Source: an uncultured Porphyromonadaceae bacterium
Lineage (GTDB): Bacteria > Bacteroidota > Bacteroidia > Bacteroidales > Muribaculaceae
Reading direction: 5' to 3'
NCBI GenBank assembly: GCA_900550025.1
Contig: URQP01000124.1
Location: 1-5,842, forward strand
DNA length: 5,842 nucleotides
This document shows positions 1 to 5,723 of this stretch, piece after piece. The notes beneath the pieces are model-generated. The model saw nothing but the letters and a program-made list of their open reading frames with translations. It searched no databases and had not been told where the DNA came from. Position 1 is the stretch's first letter. The number at the start of each line of letters is the position of its first letter. A program made the translations under genes and the position numbers.

Positions 1-1
1 T

Positions 2-727
2 TCTTACAAATCGGAAAGTGCTTTCAGAGCGCTTTTCCCGAATTGTAGTGCCGATAAGTGGGCTACGGAACCGGGATACGAGATTGCTTATTTTTCATTC
101 CATGGAAATCCGTCAGAGGCGTGGTTCGACCATAATGGCTGGGTGATGACGTATCGCCGGTCGTGTTATGAAAAACTGCCGCAAAAGGCGCAGGACGAAC
201 TTTCCGACTCTTATTCCCTTTGGGAGACGGTCGGGGTGCATCGTGCCGACCGCAAGGGCTTGGCTGCCGTGTATGTCGTGACCGTCGAGCGCAACAAGGT
301 GGTTTACGATTTGTATTTTGCCGAAGACGGCACTTTGGTGCGCAAGTCCGACGTGACGAATTCAAAATCCGGGACAGCTAAGTATTTGCCTGCTCCGGCC
401 AATGCCGGTGTTTCCTCCGCGATGTCGGAAAAATATCCGGATGCCGTCGTCTACAACGTCGTGGTGAAAGATGGCGCGTACCTGATAGCTTTTGTCACTG
501 GCGGTGCGGCTAAGACCGCCGTGTTTGCCAATGATGGCGGCTGGCTGTTCACTACCACCCCTTTGAACGGTGCGCTTGTCTCCAAGGATATTGTCAAGAC
601 TGTCGGAGAGCAGTTGCCGGGGGCGAAGATTCTTGCCTGTACGCTTACCGAGACGCAGTCCAGCACGTTCTATACCGTGGAATGCGACTATGAAGGCACT
701 CTCCACACCCTCTACCTCGACAAATGA
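2..727 (+). CDS. PepSY-like (beta-lactamase-inhibitor-like) repeat protein, 5' partial
   Basis: The frame is open from base 2 to the TGA at 725-727, giving 241 residues. The true start and any signal peptide lie left of the window; the internal GTG/ATG near 143-146 is not a convincing start because similar protein continues upstream of it. About four related units can be seen, each with a helix-like stretch, a beta-strand and a 'Y-x-x-x-F-x-x-G' turn. They lie roughly at residues 1-53 (with EAWFDHNGW), 59-118 (VVYDLYFAEDGTLV), 136-188 (TAVFANDGGWLF) and 189-241 (ending TLYLDK). This is the look of the Bacteroidota PepSY-like/BLIP-like family (PF11396 type), whose members are secreted to the periplasm and have no assigned enzymatic role. 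It is longer than the usual two-unit members, at 241 residues or more. The downstream lipoprotein gene begins 27 bp later on the same strand, so the two may be cotranscribed. The family call is by pattern recognition and the function is unknown. Confidence 0.75.
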   Translation, partial: SYKSESAFRALFPNCSADKWATEPGYEIAYFSFHGNPSEAWFDHNGWVMTYRRSCYEKLPQKAQDELSDSYSLWETVGVHRADRKGLAAVYVVTVERNKVVYDLYFAEDGTLVRKSDVTNSKSGTAKYLPAPANAGVSSAMSEKYPDAVVYNVVVKDGAYLIAFVTGGAAKTAVFANDGGWLFTTTPLNGALVSKDIVKTVGEQLPGAKILACTLTETQSSTFYTVECDYEGTLHTLYLDK

Positions 728-754
728 TATTGACACAGGCTTTAACATTAACCA

Positions 755-1651
755 ATGCGAATGAAAGCAGGAATGATTTTTCTTTTAAGTACGCTTTTTT
801 TGTGTAGTTGCTATGCCGCCGCTCCCAAGACCTATGGCGAGCATCTGATGCGCATAGAGGAAATTGTGCCGCGGAAAGCCTTGGAATCGGAAAATAAATG
901 GATTGTGAAGTATGGTGACTTCAGCGGGGACGGCAAAGAGGAAATGGTGGCTTTTGTTTATGAAGTGACCGGCGGCGACGGGGAAATGGAATGGGGGCAG
1001 TACTATCTGTATTACAGCACGCAGGATGGTGTTGCCGTATGTGACACTCTTGATGGCGATTTCTACGTGTCTCCGGAGGTGATGCAGATTGCTGATTTTC
1101 CTGCAATAATGTTCTATACTGTCGGGTATGGAGGTCCGTCGGGTGAGTCTTTTTGCTGGAAATGTGCTGACAACGGGCTGGTTCCGCTCTCAATGCCGGG
1201 AGAGATGCAACGCATAGGTGATAATTGCTTAAAGTGCAGTAAATAAGGATTTGACAGCTTTAAGGCCGACGGAGAAGATGAAACATTCTCACCGGGAAGG
1301 TGTTTTTACAATTACTATTATTTTTTCGACGGGAATCAGTTCAGGGAATATGGCGGGAAAGCCATATCGGAGCGGCAATTCTCCGATAAGTTTGGCGGCG
1401 CTGCTATTTTGAGGCTGCTGAAAGGCGAGGGGCTGACTGTAGAGAATATTTATCACAGGGCAAATGGCATCATTAATATAAATTGCTCATACCGCACGGA
1501 AAAAACTCTCTCTCCTGACGATTCTCCAAAATCCGGAACCGGTTTCGTGTATATTGAATTGGAAGTTACCGGTGCCGGTTTGAAAACGGATGAAGGGCTG
1601 CAGCCGGGCAGGATTAAGGCTTCACTTACACCGGACTGTGCCGTCTATTGA
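755..1651 (+). pseudogene. FG-GAP-like lipoprotein interrupted by an in-frame TAA
   Basis: The N-terminal part (755-1246, 163 residues) starts at ATG 755 or ATG 761. It has a lipoprotein signal peptide with lipobox LCSC and Cys19 as the predicted lipidated residue. Residues 54-63 (GDFSGDGKEE) form an Asp-rich loop like the calcium-binding turns of FG-GAP/VCBS repeats, followed by strands (MVAFVYE, YYLYYST). TAA at 1244-1246 stops this frame. The same frame then stays open for 134 codons to TGA 1649-1651 and looks coding, with segments such as YNYYYFFDGNQFREYGG and GFVYIELEVTGAG. The 'Y-F-F-D-G...F-x-E-Y-G-G' segment resembles the C-terminal half of FG-GAP-like hypothetical proteins, so both halves probably belong to one protein of about 298 residues. 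No good start exists for the second half: the first candidate is a TTG at 1409, inside the conserved part. A sequencing error, a recent nonsense mutation or, less likely, readthrough could explain the stop. The function is unknown; it is probably envelope-located. Confidence 0.72.
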
Positions 1652-1717
1652 AGCATAAACAAACGCAAGCGGGCAGTGGCGGATACAGCAGTACGCTTTC
1701 GAACTGTTTGTTCAGAA

Positions 1718-1753
1718 TTGAGGGTTGGGAGCGTAATCACTCTCAACCCTCAA
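1718..1753. terminator. Inverted repeat between convergent genes, possible bidirectional terminator
   Basis: Arms at 1718-1730 (TTGAGGGTTGGGA) and 1741-1753 (TCTCAACCCTCAA) pair over 13 positions. On the plus-strand RNA one pair is G-U; on the minus-strand RNA the same position is an A-C mismatch. The loop is 10 nt. The repeat sits in the 122-bp gap between the plus-strand gene ending at 1651 and ddh ending at 1774, where a shared terminator would be expected. It lacks a clean T-run on either side, so it is not a textbook intrinsic terminator. The right flank (CAACATTAAACTTTCAACAC) repeats the TCAAC word, a style of AT-rich intergenic sequence that recurs in Bacteroidales genomes. It could therefore instead be one copy of a dispersed repeat. 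Confidence 0.5.
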
Positions 1754-1773
1754 CATTAAACTTTCAACACTCT

Positions 1774-2661
1774 TTACACCAAATGGCGGATGAGGGTCTC
1801 GCGGTCGCCTTCGAGAAGGTCGATAACGGGAATCTCTATCATAGTGTAGGCTCCGGGACGCTGCTTCATCGCCGCGCGTGCCGCCCCTACAAGTATCTGG
1901 GCGGTAAGTGCCGGGTTGTTGATGCTCATGTCGAACTCGAACCGTTGGTTCTGCGTCGTGCCCGAAACGCCTTTGCGCACCATGTTCACGCCGTGTCCCA
2001 TGTCTTTCACTTCGTCGACTGAATCAACTTCAATGACGTGGGTCTCGTCGCTCGCGAAATAAGGGTCGGCTTTTATGGCAGCCGCAACGTCGGCGAGCTT
2101 GTAGCCGTCGCACAATTCCACATATACCATGCGGCGGTGTATGCCTGTGCCGAGCGGAATGGTCATCGACAATGCCGCCTTCACTCCTTCGATGGCTTTC
2201 ACGGCTACGGTGTGGCCCATGCTCATGCCAGGTCCGAAGTTGGTGTAGGTGATGCCCTTCGGGGCGCATGCCTGCAAGAGGGCGCGCACTACGGAGTCGC
2301 TTCCCGGATCCCATCCTGCCGATATGACCGACACCTTTCCGTGACGCTTCGCTTCAGCGTCGAGTTCGCGGCGCAGGTCGGCTATGCCGGTATGGATGTC
2401 GAAACTGTCGACTGTGTTCATTCCCAATGCCAACGCTTTCTTGGCATATTCCTCCACTTTGCGCGTGGGCGTGCATAGGATGGCCACATCGGCCTCCACT
2501 GCGCTCAGGTCGGAAACTACTTTGTAGCCTTTCAATTCGTCCGGGATGTTGGTGGCGTCGCGCCTCACTATGCCGGCGATTTTGAAGTCGCCGGCCGCCA
2601 GCAACGCGTCGAGCGTGTAGCGCCCGATGTTGCCGTAGCCCACAATGACTGCTTTAATCAT
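1774..2661 (-). CDS. ddh: meso-Diaminopimelate D-dehydrogenase
   Basis: This cytoplasmic NADPH-dependent enzyme (EC 1.4.1.16) makes meso-2,6-diaminopimelate in one step from tetrahydrodipicolinate and ammonia, bypassing the succinylase/acetylase branch. The product feeds lysine synthesis and peptidoglycan. The protein is 295 residues from ATG 2661; an upstream TTG (2670) would add only MLL, and MIKAVIVGYGNIG is the normal family start. Visible features are the Rossmann loop G8-Y-G10-N-I-G13, R33-R34 after the second strand (suited to the NADPH 2'-phosphate), TVDSFDIH (83-90), the substrate-site segment AGWDPGSDS (115-123), GPGMSMGH (143-150), TGIHRR (172-177) and NNPALTAQILVGAARA (248-263). 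The length matches the shorter Bacteroidetes/Symbiobacterium-type enzymes rather than the approximately 320-residue Corynebacterium form. It starts 23 nt after the stop of the beta-barrel gene, with no TAnnTTTG element seen in the gap, so it is probably the last gene of that operon. There is no Shine-Dalgarno site, as is usual in this phylum. Confidence 0.95.
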   Translation of the reverse strand: MIKAVIVGYGNIGRYTLDALLAAGDFKIAGIVRRDATNIPDELKGYKVVSDLSAVEADVAILCTPTRKVEEYAKKALALGMNTVDSFDIHTGIADLRRELDAEAKRHGKVSVISAGWDPGSDSVVRALLQACAPKGITYTNFGPGMSMGHTVAVKAIEGVKAALSMTIPLGTGIHRRMVYVELCDGYKLADVAAAIKADPYFASDETHVIEVDSVDEVKDMGHGVNMVRKGVSGTTQNQRFEFDMSINNPALTAQILVGAARAAMKQRPGAYTMIEIPVIDLLEGDRETLIRHLV

Positions 2662-2684
2662 AAGTAACAATGTTTTTTAGATTG

Positions 2685-3461
2685 TCAGAATGCGTATCCC
2701 ACTCCGAGGTTCACGTAGATGGGGTACATATCGAATGTGATTGTCTTGAAATCGTTCTTGAATATGTCGTTCAGTCCCCAAGTGAGGTCGGCATACAGTT
2801 TCAGGTGCTTGAACGCCTGCCAGTCCACGCCCACTTGCGCTCCCCACTGGAAGCGGCGCAGCTCGTCGGAGAAGTCGTAGCTTGCGGTCTGTCCGTCGGT
2901 GAACGATGTCTTTTCTCCCGTCGGGTCGCCGTTGCGCAGGTAGCCTTCGTAGACATATCCGTTGAACTTGCTGCGCATCAGGTATGACAGGTATACTCCG
3001 GCCTTGATGTTTGTGCGCGGGTGTACGCGGTATGTGCCGAGTATGGGGAATGTGAGGTAATAGTTCTCGACGGTGGTCTGCACGCCTCCTGTCCAGCGTC
3101 CCGACACACGCGCGCCGTCATCGCCGATTATCTCCATGCCGTAGTTTTTCACTGTGGCTTTTGTCTCCATCGCTTTTGTCTCTACTTTCGCCCCGAAAAG
3201 CAGGCCCCATTTCTTGTCCGCGTCGAAGCGTTTGATGAAGTTTGCCTCGAACGACAGCGGAAGCCCCGGACTGTAACTGTCTATTTTGCGGATTTCTTCC
3301 GGGAGCGGTATCGGCGATGTGCCGCCGAGGTTGTAACCCATCCTCAGCTCAATGTCCCAGCCCTTCAGTGCGGCGTTGATTAGGGCTTGCGTGCGGTTTA
3401 CCTGTGCCGGTGCGGCGGTCGCCGTGATGGCGAGCAGTGCCGCTATGATTGTCTTTTTCAT
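2685..3461 (-). CDS. Outer-membrane beta-barrel protein (PorT/OMP_b-brl-like)
   Basis: The protein has 258 residues. The N-terminus MKKTIIAALLAITATAAPAQ is a Sec signal peptide with an A17-P-A19 cleavage site before Q20. The mature part is rich in alternating, aromatic-ended strands (IELRMGYNLGG, WGLLFGAKVETK, YYLTFPILGTYRV, IKAGVYLSYLM, WGAQVGVDW, LKLYADLTWGL). It ends YPIYVNLGVGYAF, with the terminal Phe expected of a beta-signal read by the BAM machinery. This suggests a small barrel of about 8-10 strands in the outer membrane; the transported substrate or ligand is not evident. Its ATG (3461-3459) overlaps the TGA of the upstream PCMD gene in the string GAATGAAAAAG, a 4-nt ATGA overlap that predicts translational coupling. 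The partnership with a PCMD lipoprotein suggests a surface complex, but that is inference. It ends 23 nt before ddh. Confidence 0.85.
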   Translation of the reverse strand: MKKTIIAALLAITATAAPAQVNRTQALINAALKGWDIELRMGYNLGGTSPIPLPEEIRKIDSYSPGLPLSFEANFIKRFDADKKWGLLFGAKVETKAMETKATVKNYGMEIIGDDGARVSGRWTGGVQTTVENYYLTFPILGTYRVHPRTNIKAGVYLSYLMRSKFNGYVYEGYLRNGDPTGEKTSFTDGQTASYDFSDELRRFQWGAQVGVDWQAFKHLKLYADLTWGLNDIFKNDFKTITFDMYPIYVNLGVGYAF

Positions 3462-4702
3462 TCTGTTTCTTCTTTTTTGCGGTCAATTTTCAAATTCTTC
3501 ACGTCGAGGGTGCTGCCTACAGCTCCGCGGAAAAAGTCGCCGTCGGCGCTCGACGAGATTACTATTCCTATTTTGTATTCTCCGTTTGCAAGCCTTTCAG
3601 GGTCGATTGTCTTGCCTGTAACGTATGCGAACGGTATGTCGAAGTCGACCCACTCCTTGCTTTCGTGGGGATTAGGAAGCATGGCTATTGCCACCAAGTT
3701 GGGGTGCGAGAAGTTCATCTCGTGGATTGAGCCGTCGAGGTATTCGGTGTTCTCGTCGGTCTCGTAGAACAGCGCGTAAATCGAGAATATGTCTTTTTTC
3801 CCCTGCACGGTGTTGCCGTTCTCGTCGGTAAATATCTCGCCGGCCGTGTAACGGTAGCTTCCGCTGAACGACACAGGCTCGTAGCGGTAAGGCTCGCCGA
3901 ACTTGGTGGCCTCGCGCGGGCGTTGTGTCGCGATTGTGGTTTGGAAAAATCCTTGGAAGATATTGCCGGCCGCAATGGGCATGCCTATGCTGCTGCCGAA
4001 GAATCCGGTGGAGCGTGTCACGAGATGGATGTATTCCGGTACGGCCCGTTTGCCGCCGTTCATAAAGTATTTTGTCTTCGACGGACTGCTTTCGTCGGTC
4101 TCTATCGTGGTGCCTTCCGGATATACGGCCGAAGTCGGGAAAAATTCGTAGATATGATCAACGTATTCGTCACCGTATTGTTGCCGTGCTGTTTGCGGGG
4201 CTACTCCGCACATCACGTACCCCGGGTTGCCCGATGCCCATGTCATTACGGACGTTCCGCTTTCGTCGAGCTCGCTGAATATGGTGTATTGTCCTGTCGA
4301 AGCGTCGAGCTCGCTGGAGTTGAAAGTGTATTCCGACGCTATGTTGCGTTGTATCACCTGCACCGGATAAGTCTTTTCCCATTGTCCGTCCTCCGATTTG
4401 ACGGTATAGTAGACTGTGTTGTTTTCAGCGTTGGCGAAGTCTTGCAGGGAGCCGCTCTCAGGTGTGAGCGTCGCTCCGTCGGTTACGGTGAAAACCGGTG
4501 CGAGGCTGGAAATGTCGGCCGTGCTTCTTACGCGGATAGTCACGGCGTTGTTGGTTATGACGGGTGTCGACTCGAGTATTTCTTCCGGCAGGGTGACCGT
4601 GAGAATGTCGCATTCGGCGTTCGGCGCCTCGTCCTGTATGCAGGAGGTCAGCGCGGCCGTGGCCGTAAGCGCGATTGTAAATAATCTAAGAATCTTTTTC
4701 AT
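3458..4702 (-). CDS. PCMD-domain surface lipoprotein
   Basis: The protein has 414 residues from ATG 4702. The open frame extends upstream to 4798, but that extension crosses the promoter and the rplS terminator, whereas MKKILRLFTIALTATAALTSC is a proper lipoprotein signal with lipobox LTSC and Cys21. The residues after Cys (IQDE) include acidic positions, in keeping with a Bacteroidetes surface-export signal. Residues about 30-120 form an Ig-like domain (VTIRVRS..., LAPVFTVTDGATLTPESG, VYYTVKSEDGQWEKTYPVQV). Residues about 125-406 match the PCMD (putative carbohydrate metabolism domain, PF13201) jelly-roll pattern: GMPIAAGNIFQGFF, KFGEPYRYEPVSFSGSYRY, KKDIFSIYALFYE, WVDFDIPFAY, and a final strand with GAVGSTLDVKNLKID. 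The PCMD family is suspected to bind or process glycans, but no activity can be inferred from the sequence. It is the first gene of the probable PCMD - beta-barrel - ddh operon, transcribed from the TAACTTTG promoter just upstream. Confidence 0.88.
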   Translation of the reverse strand: MKKILRLFTIALTATAALTSCIQDEAPNAECDILTVTLPEEILESTPVITNNAVTIRVRSTADISSLAPVFTVTDGATLTPESGSLQDFANAENNTVYYTVKSEDGQWEKTYPVQVIQRNIASEYTFNSSELDASTGQYTIFSELDESGTSVMTWASGNPGYVMCGVAPQTARQQYGDEYVDHIYEFFPTSAVYPEGTTIETDESSPSKTKYFMNGGKRAVPEYIHLVTRSTGFFGSSIGMPIAAGNIFQGFFQTTIATQRPREATKFGEPYRYEPVSFSGSYRYTAGEIFTDENGNTVQGKKDIFSIYALFYETDENTEYLDGSIHEMNFSHPNLVAIAMLPNPHESKEWVDFDIPFAYVTGKTIDPERLANGEYKIGIVISSSADGDFFRGAVGSTLDVKNLKIDRKKEETE

Positions 4703-4724
4703 TAATAATGTGATTAATAATGTG
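4701..4724. repeat. 12-bp perfect tandem duplication in the PCMD gene leader
   Basis: The plus strand reads ATTAATAATGTG twice without a break (4701-4712 and 4713-4724). On the coding (minus) strand this is CACATTATTAAT twice, followed by G, so the last AT of the second copy forms the first two bases of the ATG start codon. The repeats occupy essentially the whole space between the -7 promoter element (4733-4726) and the start codon. Gain or loss of one unit would change the very short leader by 12 nt without touching the reading frame. Confidence 0.9.
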
Positions 4725-4725
4725 G

Positions 4726-4757
4726 CAAAGTTACGAAAAAGTTGGAATATAAATAAA
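4726..4757 (-). promoter_or_regulatory. Bacteroidetes-type promoter of the PCMD operon
   Basis: On the minus strand, 4733-4726 reads TAACTTTG, a perfect match to the Bacteroides -7 consensus TAnnTTTG. The -33 position 20 nt upstream reads TTTA (4757-4754) within a T-rich run, against the consensus TTTG, so that box is weak. Initiation would fall around 4722-4718, leaving a leader of only about 16-20 nt before ATG 4702. This supports 4702 rather than 4798 as the start of the PCMD gene. Confidence 0.75.
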
Positions 4758-4805
4758 AATGCGTGGACTGAAACCTCTGATGGCTTCCGTCCACGCATTT
4801 TTATT
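4752..4805 (-). terminator. Intrinsic terminator of rplS
   Basis: A 17-bp perfect inverted repeat (arms 4752-4768 and 4789-4805, core GCGTGGAC/GTCCACGC) flanks a 20-nt loop. Inside the loop GAA/TTC can add three more pairs after one mismatch. On the minus strand the second arm ends in CATTTTTATTTATATT, the U-rich tail of a rho-independent terminator, starting about 20 nt after the rplS stop. The arms are A-rich on one side and T-rich on the other, so some termination in both directions is possible, but no plus-strand gene ends here. Confidence 0.9.
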
Positions 4806-4825
4806 CGTGTTGGAACACGGTGCTG

Positions 4826-5185
4826 TTATTTTGCAACGGCTACGCGGCGCTCTTTGATACGTGCTTTCTTACCGGTCAGCTTGCGCAGATAGTAAAGTTT
4901 TGCACGGCGTACCTTACCGTATTTGTTGACAGTGATGCTGTCGATAAACGGCGATTCAATCGGGAAAATACGCTCTACGCCGATGTTGTCGCTCATTTTG
5001 CGAACTGTGAAACGCTTTTTCTCGCCTTCGCCGGAGATGCGGATTACCACACCGCGATATTGCTGAATACGTTCCTTGTTACCTTCCTTAATGCGATATG
5101 CCACTGTGATAGTGTCGCCCGGTCTGAATTCCGGATGCTGCTTGCCTGTAGCAAATGCCTCTTCGGCAACTTTAATCAAATCCAT
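4826..5185 (-). CDS. rplS: 50S ribosomal protein L19
   Basis: L19 sits at the interface of the 50S and 30S subunits. The 119-residue protein begins [11 protein letters not shown] at ATG 5185 and shows the whole family pattern: [51 protein letters not shown], and [24 protein letters not shown], then a basic tail ([15 protein letters not shown]). The normal family length is about 115-120. An open extension of 27 codons upstream (to 5266) is rejected because it crosses the promoter and leader and has no L19-like residues. In this window the gene is a single cistron, with its own promoter (5264-5294), an approximately 70-nt leader and a strong terminator; it is not next to trmD or rimM as in Proteobacteria. 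Confidence 0.98.
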   Translation of the reverse strand: MDLIKVAEEAFATGKQHPEFRPGDTITVAYRIKEGNKERIQQYRGVVIRISGEGEKKRFTVRKMSDNIGVERIFPIESPFIDSITVNKYGKVRRAKLYYLRKLTGKKARIKERRVAVAK

Positions 5186-5214
5186 TTTATTATAAATTAA
5201 AACGTTAATAATAA

Positions 5215-5254
5215 TCGCAATATAACAAGCTCCTTCTCTTGCCAGAGATTGCGA
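5215..5254 (-). promoter_or_regulatory. Potentially structured 5' leader of rplS
   Basis: In the minus-strand RNA, TCGCAAT (5254-5248) can pair with ATTGCGA (5221-5215) over 7 bp. Directly inside the 5' side, CTCT-GGCA-AGAG (5247-5236) forms a small 4-bp hairpin with a 4-nt loop. The enclosed remainder includes AAGGAGCTTG. The element lies between the promoter and ATG 5185, where ribosomal-protein autoregulatory leaders are found in other bacteria. I do not recognise a named leader family, and the inner stem is short, so this is a candidate only. Confidence 0.4.
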
Positions 5255-5263
5255 AAAGCGGTG

Positions 5264-5294
5264 CAAAGTTATTACATTCCTCGCTAATATGCAA
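5264..5294 (-). promoter_or_regulatory. rplS: rplS promoter, TTG-N20-TAACTTTG
   Basis: The minus strand carries TAACTTTG at 5271-5264, a perfect -7 consensus of the Bacteroidetes primary sigma factor. TTG lies at 5294-5292 (context TGTTG), exactly 20 nt upstream, where the -33 TTTG box is expected. Transcription should start near 5260-5256, giving a leader of roughly 70 nt before ATG 5185. Confidence 0.82.
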
Positions 5295-5304
5295 CACTTT
5301 CCTG

Positions 5305-5322
5305 CTTTTTGTGCTTTTTGTG
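5305..5322. repeat. Tandem 9-bp repeat upstream of the rplS promoter
   Basis: CTTTTTGTG occurs twice back to back (5305-5313, 5314-5322). On the rplS strand it reads as two A5 tracts spaced 9 bp apart, about 11 bp upstream of the -33 box. It might act as an A-tract upstream element, or be chance. The rest of the folB-rplS gap (5295-5369) has only weak short hairpins (for example GCGG at 5325-5328 with CCGC at 5335-5338) and no convincing folB terminator. Confidence 0.5.
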
Positions 5323-5369
5323 CAGCGGTTGATTCCGCAGTTCCGCAATATCTGCGAATTTTGGAGATG

Positions 5370-5723
5370 TCACCATATCACGGTCACTGATGCCGGGCCG
5401 GTTGCGCCGGGAATGGGGGGATGCAGCTTGGCGACGGTTATTTCTCCGCCCGCTATTTCCGGAAACTGGCGTTCCAATGCCGATTTTATACGTCCTGCCA
5501 CGTGCTCGAGGAGTTTCGACGGTGTCGCCATTTCCAGCCTGATAGTCTCGTATGCCGCCCCATAGTCGAGCGTGCCTGACAGGTTGTCGTCTGCCATTGC
5601 CTGTTCAAACGGATATTCCAGTCTGGCAGACACTTCGAACCAGTTGCCTGTGGCGCGTTCTTGCTGCATCACTCCGTGGCGCGCGAAAAACCGCATTTTT
5701 TCGAGTGTGATTATTGTTTTCAT
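5370..5723 (-). CDS. folB: Dihydroneopterin aldolase
   Basis: FolB converts 7,8-dihydroneopterin to 6-hydroxymethyl-7,8-dihydropterin and glycolaldehyde in folate synthesis; it acts in the cytoplasm, usually as an octamer. The protein is 117 residues from ATG 5723, close to the family norm of about 120. The expected residues are visible: the ARHGVMQQE segment with Glu22, LDYG with Tyr54, the LLEHVAGRI helix with Glu73 as the pterin anchor, and the catalytic Lys99 in the AKLHPPIPG motif. An upstream in-frame extension to 5834 is rejected: it overlaps a better-supported gene end in another frame, and [17 protein letters not shown] is the usual family start. The ATG overlaps the TGA of the upstream gene by 4 nt, so folB is probably translated as part of that gene's transcript. 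Confidence 0.96.
   Translation of the reverse strand: MKTIITLEKMRFFARHGVMQQERATGNWFEVSARLEYPFEQAMADDNLSGTLDYGAAYETIRLEMATPSKLLEHVAGRIKSALERQFPEIAGGEITVAKLHPPIPGATGPASVTVIW

Noticed and set aside
362..748. 128-codon minus-strand open frame opposite the PepSY-like gene
   Set aside because: Antisense shadow with no motif; the plus-strand frame has clear repeat structure.
1409..1651. Separate 80-residue gene starting at TTG 1409
   Set aside because: The same frame reads coding-like sequence upstream back to the TAA at 1244-1246, and TTG falls inside it; it is the tail of the interrupted gene.
2038..2478. 146-codon plus-strand open frame opposite ddh
   Set aside because: Shadow of the ddh coding sequence; composition is artefactual (many His, Ala, Val, Cys) and there is no promoter or family match.
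3923..4684. 253-codon plus-strand open frame opposite the PCMD gene
   Set aside because: It is antisense to a well-supported lipoprotein gene, shows no recognisable motif and is Cys/Arg/Val-rich, as expected of a shadow frame.
4703..4798. N-terminal extension of the PCMD protein to 4798
   Set aside because: It would be encoded by the promoter and the rplS terminator and would bury the lipoprotein signal peptide that begins at 4702.
5230..5235. AAGGAG as a Shine-Dalgarno site
   Set aside because: It lies about 45 nt from the rplS ATG with no start codon at proper spacing, and this phylum rarely relies on such sites.
5186..5266. 27-residue N-terminal extension of L19
   Set aside because: L19 normally begins at the MDLIK-type start, and the extension covers the leader and reaches the -7 promoter element.
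5325..5356. Terminator for folB from GCGG/CCGC and TTCCGCA repeats
   Set aside because: The stems are only 4-6 bp with mismatches and are not followed by a T-run on the folB strand.
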